Shown: one piece after another, positions 22,833 through 32,083 of the stretch
Numbering within the stretch: the first letter of the stretch is position 1
How the letters are laid out: each line of letters opens with the position of its first letter
The notes under the pieces: model-generated
What the model was told of the DNA's origin: nothing
Seen by the model: only the letters and a program-made list of their open reading frames with translations
The model's database searches: none
DNA from: an uncultured SAR86 cluster bacterium
GTDB lineage: Bacteria; Pseudomonadota; Gammaproteobacteria; Magnimaribacterales; Magnimaribacteraceae
Reading direction: 5' to 3'
Assembly (NCBI GenBank): GCA_938048695.1
Contig: CALIUO010000007.1
Span: 111,556-175,555 of the forward strand
Length of the DNA: 64,000 nt
Made by a program: the position numbers and the translations under genes

Positions 22833-22840
22833 TGGAAACC

Positions 22841-23203
22841 TTAGATATCAACTTCAAAGCTTTCACCGCATCCGCATATGGCTTTGACATTAGGATTTAA
22901 AAATTTAATTCCTTCATTTACACCTTCTACGAAGAAATCGACTTTAGTTCCCTTTAAAAATTTAAAGGAGTTTTCATCAATGAATACAGAAACTTCATCG
23001 AAAGTAAAAACCAAGTCCTTTTCTTCTTTTTTGTCTACGTAATCAATTTGATATGTGTAACCAGAACATCCTGATGACTCAGATACTGAAAGTCTTATTC
23101 CTTCAGAATCTTTTCCCATAAGACTTGCAGAAAAATGATTGATAGCCGCCTTAGATAGGCTAAATTCAGTTGGAGTGTAAAAGTTTACAGAAGTAGATGA
23201 CAT
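22841..23203 (-). CDS. iscA: A-type Fe-S carrier IscA
   Basis: SSGCSGYTYQI ... CGCGESF. Confidence 0.92.
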   Translation of the reverse strand: MSSTSVNFYTPTEFSLSKAAINHFSASLMGKDSEGIRLSVSESSGCSGYTYQIDYVDKKEEKDLVFTFDEVSVFIDENSFKFLKGTKVDFFVEGVNEGIKFLNPNVKAICGCGESFEVDI

Positions 23204-23205
23204 AT

Positions 23206-23610
23206 TTAGATTTTAGACTCGTAATCCTCTATTGCTTTATGAATACTATCTTCTGCCAATACTGAGCAATGAATCTTAATTGGAGGTAAATCAAGAGCAT
23301 TAGCAATATCTTTGTTTTTAATTTCCCTTGCTTCTTCAAGAGTTTTTCCAATCAACATATCGACTAATTCACTAGAAGATGCAATAGCAGAACCACAACC
23401 ATATGTTTTAAACTTTACATCGCTAATGATGTGACTATTATTTTTAGGTTCACATTTAATCTGAAGCCTCATAACATCGCCACATGCTGGGGCTCCAACC
23501 ATGCCTGTTCCGATATCAGAATCAGACGGGTTCCATCTTCCAACGCTATTCTTTTCTGGTTCGTTAAGTGTATTTTCAAACTTCTCAACTACTTTTTTGC
23601 TGTATGCCAT
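23206..23610 (-). CDS. iscU: Fe-S scaffold IscU
   Basis: MAYSKKVVEKFENTLNEPEKN; GAPACGDVM; LPPIKIHCSVLAEDSI. Confidence 0.96.
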   Translation of the reverse strand: MAYSKKVVEKFENTLNEPEKNSVGRWNPSDSDIGTGMVGAPACGDVMRLQIKCEPKNNSHIISDVKFKTYGCGSAIASSSELVDMLIGKTLEEAREIKNKDIANALDLPPIKIHCSVLAEDSIHKAIEDYESKI

Positions 23611-23637
23611 ATTTATCCTCTAAATTTATTTTATGTC

Positions 23638-24852
23638 TTAACCTTCAGCCCATTCTATCGAATCTATATCAACTCCATCCTTATACATGTCCCACAAAGG
23701 GGAAAGAGTTCGGAGTTTTTCTACGGAGTCTCTAACTAGATTTATTGTGTATTCTACTTCTTCTTCAGTTGTAAACCTACCAATAGCAAATCTTATTGAA
23801 CTGTGGGCGAGCTCATCTTTGAGACCAAGTGCTCTTAAAACGTAAGAAGGTTCCAAGCTTGCAGAAGTACATGCAGAACCAGAAGAAACAGCTATATCTT
23901 TAAGTGCCATTATCAAGGACTCACCTTCAACATAGTTGAAACTTACGTTTAAGAAACCCGCTGCTCGATATAACTCATCTCCATTCAAGTAGACTTCCTC
24001 CATGTCTTTTATCGCATCCCAAAATTTATTCCTAAGCCTTTCTATCCTTTCGTTATCTTCTTCCATGTCTAACTTTGCAATCCTGAAAGCTTCACCCATT
24101 CCTACTATTTGGTGCGTTGCTAATGTACCTGATCTCATACCTCTTTCATGGCCCCCACCATGAATTTGGGCCTCAAGTCTTACCCTAGGCTTTCTTCTTG
24201 CGTACATAGCACCTATACCTTTTGGTCCGTATGTTTTGTGTGCTGAGAAAGACATTAGATCGACCTCCAGGTTGGACAAATCAATCGGTAACTTTCCAGT
24301 GCTTTGGGCAGCATCGACATGAAATATTACTCCAGCTTCTCTAGTGATTTTTCCAATGGCCTCAATGTCATTTACCACACCAATTTCATTGTTTATATGC
24401 ATGAGAGTGACTAAGATTGTTTTGTCAGTTATGTTTTCTTTAACAAGATCTGGGGAAATAATTCCGTTTGAATCAGGATCTAAGTATGTTACTTCAAACC
24501 CTTCTCTCTCCAGCTGTCTGCAGCTATCGAGAACAGCTTTGTGCTCTATTTTTGAAGTAATTATGTGATTACCTTTAGTTTTATAAAAAGTTGCAGCGCC
24601 TTTTATAGCTAGATTATCTGACTCAGTTGCTCCTGAGGTCCAAACTATTTCTCTTGGATCACAATTTACTAAATCAGCAACATGCTGTCTTGCTTCTTCC
24701 GTAGCTTCTTCAGCTTTCCATCCAAAGGTATGAGATCGAGAAGCTGGATTACCGAAGTTTCCGTCAATAGAGAGGCAATCTTGCATTTTCTTTACTACCC
24801 TAGGATCTGCAGGAGTAGTAGAGGCATAATCTAAATATATTGGTAATTTCAT
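23638..24852 (-). CDS. iscS: Cysteine desulfurase IscS
   Basis: [55 protein letters not shown]. Confidence 0.97.
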   Translation of the reverse strand: MKLPIYLDYASTTPADPRVVKKMQDCLSIDGNFGNPASRSHTFGWKAEEATEEARQHVADLVNCDPREIVWTSGATESDNLAIKGAATFYKTKGNHIITSKIEHKAVLDSCRQLEREGFEVTYLDPDSNGIISPDLVKENITDKTILVTLMHINNEIGVVNDIEAIGKITREAGVIFHVDAAQSTGKLPIDLSNLEVDLMSFSAHKTYGPKGIGAMYARRKPRVRLEAQIHGGGHERGMRSGTLATHQIVGMGEAFRIAKLDMEEDNERIERLRNKFWDAIKDMEEVYLNGDELYRAAGFLNVSFNYVEGESLIMALKDIAVSSGSACTSASLEPSYVLRALGLKDELAHSSIRFAIGRFTTEEEVEYTINLVRDSVEKLRTLSPLWDMYKDGVDIDSIEWAEG

Positions 24853-24855
24853 ATT

Positions 24856-25308
24856 TTATCCTGTTGCTATATGAACTTTGTCTTTTAATTGAACACTACC
24901 TCTCCTATTTGAAATGACATCGTCTAAAGATCTTGTCATTAAAAATTCATTTACATTATCGTTAAAATCCATCCAGAAATTGTGAGCGATGCATTTAGAG
25001 CCGCCATTACAAATGCCTTCACCTGAGCATTGTGTAGCATCCATATTTTTTTCTACCGCACTAATAATTTCTCCAATCATTATCTGGTCTCTCGGTCTAG
25101 AAAGCTTAAAACCCCCTTTGGGACCTCTTGCAGCAGAGAGTATTTCCGCTTTGCGAAGAAAACTAAATATTTGCTCCAAATAAGGTGCAGGTATAGATTG
25201 ACGTTCAGCTACTTCAGCAATTTTTGAATAACGGATATCAGCCTGCTCCTGAACGGCTAAGTCCAGAACAGCAGTAACAGCATATTTTCCTTTCGTGGTT
25301 AGATTCAC
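24856..25308 (-). CDS. iscR: Rrf2-family Fe-S regulator IscR (GTG start)
   Basis: MNLTTKGKYAVTAVLDLA; Fe-S ligand region with three Cys (CSGEGICNGGSKC); first gene of the isc cluster. Confidence 0.95.
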   Translation of the reverse strand: MNLTTKGKYAVTAVLDLAVQEQADIRYSKIAEVAERQSIPAPYLEQIFSFLRKAEILSAARGPKGGFKLSRPRDQIMIGEIISAVEKNMDATQCSGEGICNGGSKCIAHNFWMDFNDNVNEFLMTRSLDDVISNRRGSVQLKDKVHIATG

Positions 25309-25320
25309 AGCGGTAATTGT

Positions 25321-25349
25321 ATATTCCTGACGGATTTAGTCAAGAATAT
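25321..25349 (-). promoter_or_regulatory. Candidate IscR type-1 operator overlapping the iscR promoter
   Basis: ATATTCCTGAC-ggattta-GTCAAGAATAT: 11-bp arms matching at 10/11. Minus strand ATATTCTTGACTAAATCCGTCAGGAATAT resembles the E. coli type-1 consensus ATASYYGACTRwwwYAGTCRRSTAT; also contains a TTGACT -35-like hexamer. Confidence 0.75.
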
Positions 25350-25372
25350 ATTGCATAGAACTAATAATTTGT

Positions 25373-25384
25373 GGTACATGTACC
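25373..25384. promoter_or_regulatory. Perfect 12-bp palindrome GGTACATGTACC (candidate operator)
   Basis: Identical to its reverse complement; in the iscR / oxidoreductase divergent intergenic region. Confidence 0.5.
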
Positions 25385-25449
25385 TTATTTTATGGGCTAT
25401 AAAATATTTATATTTTTAAATAATTAAAAAATACTGGTAATAATGGAAA

Positions 25450-25466
25450 TAATATGTACCATATTA
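25450..25466. promoter_or_regulatory. 17-bp inverted repeat TAATATG-TAC-CATATTA (candidate operator)
   Basis: Perfect 7-bp arms with a 3-nt centre, about 30 nt upstream of the ATG at 25497. Confidence 0.45.
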
Positions 25467-25496
25467 AAAAACTAATTTGGGAACAATTATTAATCT

Positions 25497-27515
25497 ATGA
25501 GTAACATGGACACTAGGTACCTTTTTAAAAGGTACAACACATGGTGGGTAAAAGTTGCTGTACCTAAAACTCTGCGCAGTGAACTAGGCTACGATCTAAG
25601 ACAGTCTCTCAAGACACATGATTTAGATAAGGCTCAAGAGTTAAGATGGCAAGTAGTAGACCAGCTTAAAGCAAAAATAAATCAAACAAAAGGAATTGCA
25701 GCAGAAGGTACATTAGAAGTTGACTCGTCTGTTGTTAACTATGTACCTGCAACGGATACTACAAATCCTCAGTACTATCACAAGGTAGTTGAGTGTCAAC
25801 ATGCGTGCCCTGCTCACACTCCTGTACCTGAATATATAAGACAGATATCTCAAGGTAATTACAACGAAGCATATATGCTTAATTGGGAATCAAATGTATT
25901 TCCAGGAATCTTAGGACGTACATGTGATAGGCCTTGCGAACCTGCATGCAGAAGAACAAGAACTCATGAAAAAGCTGTCGCTATATGCAGACTGAAAAGA
26001 GTTACATATGACCACAAGGATGATATTGCACCTTTGATTCCCCTTCCAGAAGAAAGCAATGGCAAAAAAGTTGGTTTGATTGGAGGTGGCCCTGCTTCGC
26101 TTACAGTGGCAAGAGATTTAGTCCTGATGGGATATGAATGTACGCTTTTTGAAAGAGACCCGCAAGCTGGTGGGCTGATGAGAACAAACATACCTTCTTT
26201 TAGATTACCTGAACAAGTTTTAGACGAAGAAGTTAATCAAGTCTTAGATTTGGGAATAAAGACTGAATTTAATTCTGAGATAACAAGTATGAAAAAACTA
26301 CTTGAAAAGGATTTTGATGCAATTTTTGTCGGAACAGGGGCGCCTAAGGGAAGAGACATAAATATCGAAGGAAGAGAAGAAGCTAATGATAATGTTCATA
26401 TAGGTATAGATTGGCTCACAAGCATAGCTTTTGAACACACAAAATCAGTAGGCAAGAAAGTAATAGTTCTTGGGGGTGGTAATACTGCCATGGATTGTTG
26501 TAGAACTGCAATTCGACTTGGAGCTGAAGAAGTAAAAGTGACCGTAAGAAGTCCCTTTGATCAAATGAAAGCCTCAGAATGGGAAATAGAAGATGCTATG
26601 GGAGAAGGAATACCGATCCATGACAATCATGTACCCAAACGCTTCATAGTGAAAGACGGCAAACTTGTGGGAATGGAATTTGAAAAGGTAGAAGCTGTTT
26701 TTGATGAAAATGGTAAAAGAAAATTGGTACCTACTGATGAAGATCCTGTAATTTTTGAATGTGATGATGTTTTAGTTGCTATTGGGCAAGACAATGCTTT
26801 TGAATGGATAGAGCGTGACATAGGAATCGAATTTGGTGAGTGGGATATGCCTATAGTCGATAAGGTGACTTTCCAATCCTCAAACGAGAAAGTATTTTTT
26901 GGTGGCGATGCTGCCTGGGGTCCTGAAAATATAATTTGGGCTGCAGCTCATGGACACCAAGCAGCTATTTCAATAGATAAATTTTGTAAGGATTTTGACT
27001 TATACCAAAGACCTGAACCTACAACAACGTTAATAAGCCAAAAGATGGGTGTGCATGAATGGTCTTATGACAATGACATATCGCAAGCTAAAAGATACTT
27101 AGTACCACACGCAGATAAGAGAGATGCTCTAAAGGATCTAAAAATGGAGGTAGAGCTTGGTTTTGACGAAATAACAGCATTAGAAGAAGCTCAACGTTGC
27201 TTGAATTGTGATGTGCAAACTGTTTTTTCTGAAGATTTATGTATCGAATGTGATGCTTGTGTAGATATTTGTCCGACTGACTGTATAAGCTTTGTTCATA
27301 ATGATTCAGAAGAAAATTTAAGAAACAAATTAAGAATACCTGCCATCAACTTAAATCAACAAATTCTTGTTTCTGAGCAACTAGAGCAAACAGCCAGAGT
27401 AATGGTAAAAGACGAAGATGTCTGCCTTCATTGTGGATTGTGTGCTGAGAGATGTCCTACTGGTGCATGGGATATGCAAAATTTCTTATATCAAGAAGCT
27501 AAGGTTTATTCATGA
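25497..27515 (+). CDS. GltD-like FAD/NAD(P) oxidoreductase with C-terminal 2x[4Fe-4S] ferredoxin domain and N-terminal DUF6538/integrase-N-like segment
   Basis: N-term RYLFKRYNTWWVKVAVPKTLRSELGYDLRQSLKTHDLDKAQELRWQVVDQLKAKI; then CQHACPAHTPVPEYIRQI...CDRPCEPACRR, VGLIGGGPASLTVARDLVLMGYECTLFER, VIVLGGGNTAMDCCRTAIRLGA; then CIECDACVDICP and CLHCGLCAERCP. Confidence 0.9.
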   Translation: MSNMDTRYLFKRYNTWWVKVAVPKTLRSELGYDLRQSLKTHDLDKAQELRWQVVDQLKAKINQTKGIAAEGTLEVDSSVVNYVPATDTTNPQYYHKVVECQHACPAHTPVPEYIRQISQGNYNEAYMLNWESNVFPGILGRTCDRPCEPACRRTRTHEKAVAICRLKRVTYDHKDDIAPLIPLPEESNGKKVGLIGGGPASLTVARDLVLMGYECTLFERDPQAGGLMRTNIPSFRLPEQVLDEEVNQVLDLGIKTEFNSEITSMKKLLEKDFDAIFVGTGAPKGRDINIEGREEANDNVHIGIDWLTSIAFEHTKSVGKKVIVLGGGNTAMDCCRTAIRLGAEEVKVTVRSPFDQMKASEWEIEDAMGEGIPIHDNHVPKRFIVKDGKLVGMEFEKVEAVFDENGKRKLVPTDEDPVIFECDDVLVAIGQDNAFEWIERDIGIEFGEWDMPIVDKVTFQSSNEKVFFGGDAAWGPENIIWAAAHGHQAAISIDKFCKDFDLYQRPEPTTTLISQKMGVHEWSYDNDISQAKRYLVPHADKRDALKDLKMEVELGFDEITALEEAQRCLNCDVQTVFSEDLCIECDACVDICPTDCISFVHNDSEENLRNKLRIPAINLNQQILVSEQLEQTARVMVKDEDVCLHCGLCAERCPTGAWDMQNFLYQEAKVYS

Positions 27516-29332
27516 ATAAAATTGAATCAGTTAATGATTTCGTAATTAAGTTTGCCAACGTAAATGGTTCTGGATCTGCAAGTGCAAATCAAATGTTTGC
27601 AAAAGGTGTATTTAGATCAGGCATTCCGGTTAGCCCTAAAAATATTTTCCCATCAAACATACAGGGCCTTCCAACATGGTTCGAGGTCAGGGTAAATGAA
27701 AAAGGATACTTAGGAAGAAGAGAAGGTATAGATATCTTTGTAGCCATGAATCCTCAGTCTTATCAAAAGGATGTTGCAGAACTAAAACAAGATGGCTACC
27801 TAATCTATGACTCTTCGTGGAAAAGAGATTTTGATAGAGATGACATTAATATTTTGGAGATACCTCTTACTAAACTTTGTGTTCAAGAATTTACTAATCC
27901 AAAGCAAAGGCTTCTCTTTAAAAATCTTGGCTATGTAGGGCTTTTAGCTTCTATATTGGAGATGGATAAAGAAATTTACATTTCACTTATAGAAGAACAA
28001 TTCAGAGGTAAAGAAAAATTAATTGAACCTAATGTTAAGGCATTAAATATAGGCTATAACTATGCTGAAGAAAATTTTAAAGATTATTGCGATATAAAAG
28101 TTAGCAAATCAGATAAAACAGATGGTCTGATTTTAACAAGTGGAAATGACGCGGCAGGTCTGGGGTGTGTTTATGGAGGAGCAACAGTTTGTGCTTGGTA
28201 TCCAATAACACCTTCTACCTCTCTTGCAGAGTCTTACAATAAATACAGCGAAAAACTAAGAGTTGAAATAGGCACAGAAAAAAATAAGTTTGCTTTTATA
28301 CAAGCAGAAGATGAATTGGCTGCTATGGGAATTACAATAGGAGCTAACTGGAATGGAGCTAGAGCTTTTACTGCAACTAGCGGACCAGGAGTGTCCTTAA
28401 TGAGTGAATTTATTGGATTAGCCTATTTTGCTGAAGTTCCTACAGTTTTGTTTAATGTGCAAAGAGGCGGACCTTCAACAGGGATGCCAACAAGAACTCA
28501 ACAATCAGATATCCTTTGTTCAGCATATGCATCGCATGGGGATACTAAACATGTTCTGCTGATACCATCTGATCCAAAAGAATGTTTTGATTTTGCTGTT
28601 GAAGCTTTTGATCTTGCAGATAGACTGCAGACTCCTGTAATAGTTTTACTGGACTTGGATTTAGGGATGAATGACTGGTCAACAAAAGAATTTGAATGGG
28701 ATGATTCGAATGATTATGACCGAGGCAAAGTACTTTCAAAAGAAGATTTAGACGGAATTGAAAAATTTGGAAGATATCTTGATGTAGATGGGGACGGAAT
28801 ACCTTACAGAACTTACCCTGGAACTCATCCTGAGAAAGGTGCTTACTTCACTCGAGGAACTTCACATGATGAATATGCAGGATATACCGAAGATGGAGTG
28901 AAAAATGCCGAAATGCTATCAAGGCTTTTAAAGAAATTCCAAACTGCTTCCTCGCTAGTCCCGGCTCCTGTATTTAATCAAGAAAAAAATAACAGTTCGA
29001 TGGGTATTATCTATTTCGGAAGTACTGATTGTTCTATGCAAGAGGCTTTAGATATGCTCGAAGAACAGAACATGAAAATAGATGCCATGAGAATAAGGGC
29101 ATTTCCTTTCAATCTAGAGGTTTGGGAATTTATTGAAGACCATGACTTATTATTCATAGTTGAACAAAATAGAGATGGGCAGATGAGAACGTTGATAATG
29201 GCAGAAGGTGGAATAATCCCAGATAAACTTGTTTCTATTTTATGCTTTGACGGTCAACCAATCACTGCAGAACATATAACAAATAAAATAAATACACACT
29301 TGTCGGGGAAACCTGTACTGGCTGCTTCTTAA
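27512..29332 (+). CDS. 2-oxoacid:ferredoxin oxidoreductase, fused gamma-alpha subunit (KorA-like)
   Basis: N-terminal gamma-like region; YPITPSTSLAE, FIQAEDELAAMGITIGANWNGARAFTATSGPGVSLMSE, QRGGPSTGMPTRTQQSD. ATGA overlap with the previous gene. Confidence 0.92.
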   Translation: MNKIESVNDFVIKFANVNGSGSASANQMFAKGVFRSGIPVSPKNIFPSNIQGLPTWFEVRVNEKGYLGRREGIDIFVAMNPQSYQKDVAELKQDGYLIYDSSWKRDFDRDDINILEIPLTKLCVQEFTNPKQRLLFKNLGYVGLLASILEMDKEIYISLIEEQFRGKEKLIEPNVKALNIGYNYAEENFKDYCDIKVSKSDKTDGLILTSGNDAAGLGCVYGGATVCAWYPITPSTSLAESYNKYSEKLRVEIGTEKNKFAFIQAEDELAAMGITIGANWNGARAFTATSGPGVSLMSEFIGLAYFAEVPTVLFNVQRGGPSTGMPTRTQQSDILCSAYASHGDTKHVLLIPSDPKECFDFAVEAFDLADRLQTPVIVLLDLDLGMNDWSTKEFEWDDSNDYDRGKVLSKEDLDGIEKFGRYLDVDGDGIPYRTYPGTHPEKGAYFTRGTSHDEYAGYTEDGVKNAEMLSRLLKKFQTASSLVPAPVFNQEKNNSSMGIIYFGSTDCSMQEALDMLEEQNMKIDAMRIRAFPFNLEVWEFIEDHDLLFIVEQNRDGQMRTLIMAEGGIIPDKLVSILCFDGQPITAEHITNKINTHLSGKPVLAAS

Positions 29333-29336
29333 AAAA

Positions 29337-30392
29337 ATGACATATATTGTAAAACCAAAAAATCATCACCCCCTCTTAGAAAAAAATGAACTTGGCCTAA
29401 CTAGGCGAGATTATGAAGGAGCGGTATCAACTCTGTGCGCGGGATGCGGGCACGACTCGATTAGCTCTGCAATAGTAGAGGCATGTTTTCAACTCAGTAT
29501 TGAATCCTATAAAGTAGCCAAACTTTCAGGTATAGGATGTTCTTCTAAAGCACCCGCCTATTTCTTAAATCAATCCCACGGCTTTAATTCAGTCCACGGA
29601 AGAATGCCCTCTATTGCAACAGGTGCAGCCATGGCAAATCATGAACTCCTCTATCTGGGCATTTCTGGAGATGGAGACAGTGCATCTATTGGCATAGGTC
29701 AATTTGTTCATTGTGCTAGAAGGCAGCTAAATATGACTTATATTGTGGAGAATAACGGTACTTATGGACTTACAAAGGGTCAATTTTCCGCTACCAATGA
29801 CTTAGAATCCAAGAATAAATATGGCGATGACAATCTTTTTCCTTCTATTGATCTTCCTTCAATGGCGATACAGTTAGGAGCAAGTTTTGTGGCAAGAAGC
29901 TTTTCTGGTGACAAGGAACAACTTGTCCCTCTATTAAAAGCAGCTTTGTCGCATAAGGGTTTTTCATTTTTAGATATCATCTCGCCATGTGTTACTTTCA
30001 ATAATCACAATACCTCCACAAAGAGTTATGATTATATTAGAGAACATAATGACGCTCTCTCTAGACCTGACTTTGTTCCTTCCGGAAAAGAAATATTAAC
30101 AGAATATCCTAGGGGCTCATCAATAGAAGTGCCCCTTCATGATGGCTCTTTACTGTCTTTAGAGAAGCTCTCTGAAAGCTATGATCCAACAGACAAAATA
30201 AAAGCTATCCAGAATATACAAGAGTCACAAAGAGATGGGAAAGTTCTTACAGGCTTACTTTATGCAGATCCTGAAGCAAAAGACCTTAGGGAGATTCTTA
30301 ACGTATCTGATAAACCACTAAATAAAATGGATCAAAAAGAGTTATGTCCCGGCTCCGAAAGGTTACAAGATATAAATTCTGGACTTAAATAA
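29337..30392 (+). CDS. 2-oxoacid:ferredoxin oxidoreductase, beta (TPP-binding) subunit (KorB-like)
   Basis: [90 protein letters not shown]. Confidence 0.93.
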   Translation: MTYIVKPKNHHPLLEKNELGLTRRDYEGAVSTLCAGCGHDSISSAIVEACFQLSIESYKVAKLSGIGCSSKAPAYFLNQSHGFNSVHGRMPSIATGAAMANHELLYLGISGDGDSASIGIGQFVHCARRQLNMTYIVENNGTYGLTKGQFSATNDLESKNKYGDDNLFPSIDLPSMAIQLGASFVARSFSGDKEQLVPLLKAALSHKGFSFLDIISPCVTFNNHNTSTKSYDYIREHNDALSRPDFVPSGKEILTEYPRGSSIEVPLHDGSLLSLEKLSESYDPTDKIKAIQNIQESQRDGKVLTGLLYADPEAKDLREILNVSDKPLNKMDQKELCPGSERLQDINSGLK

Positions 30393-31101
30393 CGCCTAGC
30401 CTTTTAGCCATTATCTGATAAGATTCGACCACGTCTCCTAAATTCTGCCTGAATCTATCTTTATCAAGTTTTTCCCGTGTTTTAGCGTCCCAAACTCGAC
30501 ATCCATCAGGTGTAAATTCATCTCCGAGTAAAAGATTGCCCTTAAAATCTCCAAACTCAAGCTTATAGTCGACAAGAATCATACCTGCCTCTGAAAACAA
30601 TTTCTTTAGTGCGGTATTTACTTCAAAAGTCTTAACTTGCATCTGCTCTACTTGATCTTCAGTAGCCCAACCAAATGATTTAATATGATATTCGTTAATC
30701 ATCGGATCCCCGAGATCGTCATCTTTATAGAAGAATTCGAATGTAGGAGGATTTAAGTCCATACCCTCTTCTAATCCCAACCTTTTGCAAATACTTCCAG
30801 CTGCAACGTTTCTTACCACACATTCAACAGGAGCCATTTCTAGTCTTTTCACTAGGCTATCTGTTTCACTCAAAAGCTCTTCAAAGTGAGTAGAGATACC
30901 CTCTCCTTCAAGGTAATTCATAATAAATGCATTAAATTTATTGTTGATGGTCCCTTTTCCTTCAAGGCTTTCGATTTTCTTACCATCGAATGCTGAAGTG
31001 TCATCTCTGTAATGCATTATCAAAAAATCTGACTCATTAGATTCATAAAGTGACTTGGCTTTTCCGGTGGTGATTAATTCACCTTTTTCAATATTTGTCA
31101 T
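30385..31101 (-). CDS. purC: Phosphoribosylaminoimidazole-succinocarboxamide synthase
   Basis: [51 protein letters not shown]. Confidence 0.95.
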   Translation of the reverse strand: MTNIEKGELITTGKAKSLYESNESDFLIMHYRDDTSAFDGKKIESLEGKGTINNKFNAFIMNYLEGEGISTHFEELLSETDSLVKRLEMAPVECVVRNVAAGSICKRLGLEEGMDLNPPTFEFFYKDDDLGDPMINEYHIKSFGWATEDQVEQMQVKTFEVNTALKKLFSEAGMILVDYKLEFGDFKGNLLLGDEFTPDGCRVWDAKTREKLDKDRFRQNLGDVVESYQIMAKRLGVI

Positions 31102-31106
31102 AACTA

Positions 31107-32078
31107 TTAAGATAAAGATTGGTTAATTTCTGAAAGAAGCTCCCTTTCAAAGGCTTTAGCCTCTTCCTCTTCAGCACTGATTGTAACTCTGCAAGTTTTT
31201 TCATCAATTTCTTTAATGAGTATTCTAAAGTCTCCATCAAAAGAAGCTCCAGTGAAAATTCTTCTGAGAAAACCCTTTTCTTCTTCTCTAGAGAAGTTTA
31301 CGTAAAAAACTCCTTCTTCTCTATCAAGATCATTAACATCTATCAAGGCTTCTTTAAGTGCTCTATCTACTGCAGCCCATGCCCTAGCGTACTCAAGATT
31401 CAATTCTATGAAGCTATTTTGTTCATCATCCTGCTTGAGGGCAGCTTTTTGCCCATAATTCAGGTTTAAAGCCACTAAGGAAGTGCCTCCACTAGGAGGA
31501 GTTGTCGCAAAGTAGTCTAATACTTTTCGCATTGTTTCCTCTTCCAAATTTTCAGGTCCTTCTACCCTTAACCAATCGCCATCTATCTCAGTTATATGAG
31601 AAATAAAAATTTCAGAGCTCGCCTGCCTGATCCCGTGCTCAACTTTCATCACTAATTTTGTAATCGATTGATTATCACCTAAATTTTCACTCTCAATTAT
31701 TCCAGTTGTGGGGTCAGATTTAGCAACTCCATAGCCGCTGGTAACCCAAAAGTCATTCATCATTGGCCAAGCACTGCTAGGTAAAGTTTCAACATAGACC
31801 CATCTTATTTCACCAAGCTTATGCATACGTACTTCATTAGAAGTACCTGATGAAAAAACTTGTTGAGGCATCGGTATAAGATATTCATCACCAACTTTTT
31901 CAGGATTTATTGTATTTATTGGGTAATAATCAATTATTGGTCGAGTAGTTATATCTTTAGGTAAATCTAAAGATTTTTCTTGTTTTTCTTTTAGGTAGTC
32001 ATTCTTGTGATCAGTTAAGAAATAACTACAAGAGCTTAAGAAAAAAGAAAGAAATAGAAAAGAAAATAGATTTTTCAT
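31107..32078 (-). CDS. bamC: Outer membrane assembly lipoprotein BamC
   Basis: Lipobox FLSSCSYF; 323 aa between dapA and purC as in other gammaproteobacteria. Confidence 0.85.
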   Translation of the reverse strand: MKNLFSFLFLSFFLSSCSYFLTDHKNDYLKEKQEKSLDLPKDITTRPIIDYYPINTINPEKVGDEYLIPMPQQVFSSGTSNEVRMHKLGEIRWVYVETLPSSAWPMMNDFWVTSGYGVAKSDPTTGIIESENLGDNQSITKLVMKVEHGIRQASSEIFISHITEIDGDWLRVEGPENLEEETMRKVLDYFATTPPSGGTSLVALNLNYGQKAALKQDDEQNSFIELNLEYARAWAAVDRALKEALIDVNDLDREEGVFYVNFSREEEKGFLRRIFTGASFDGDFRILIKEIDEKTCRVTISAEEEEAKAFERELLSEINQSLS

Positions 32079-32083
32079 AATAT

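Noticed and set aside
25497-25700. Integrase remnant marking a mobile element or prophage
   Set aside because: No recombinase catalytic domain, att repeats or phage genes nearby; the segment is in frame with an intact enzyme, so treated as a fusion.
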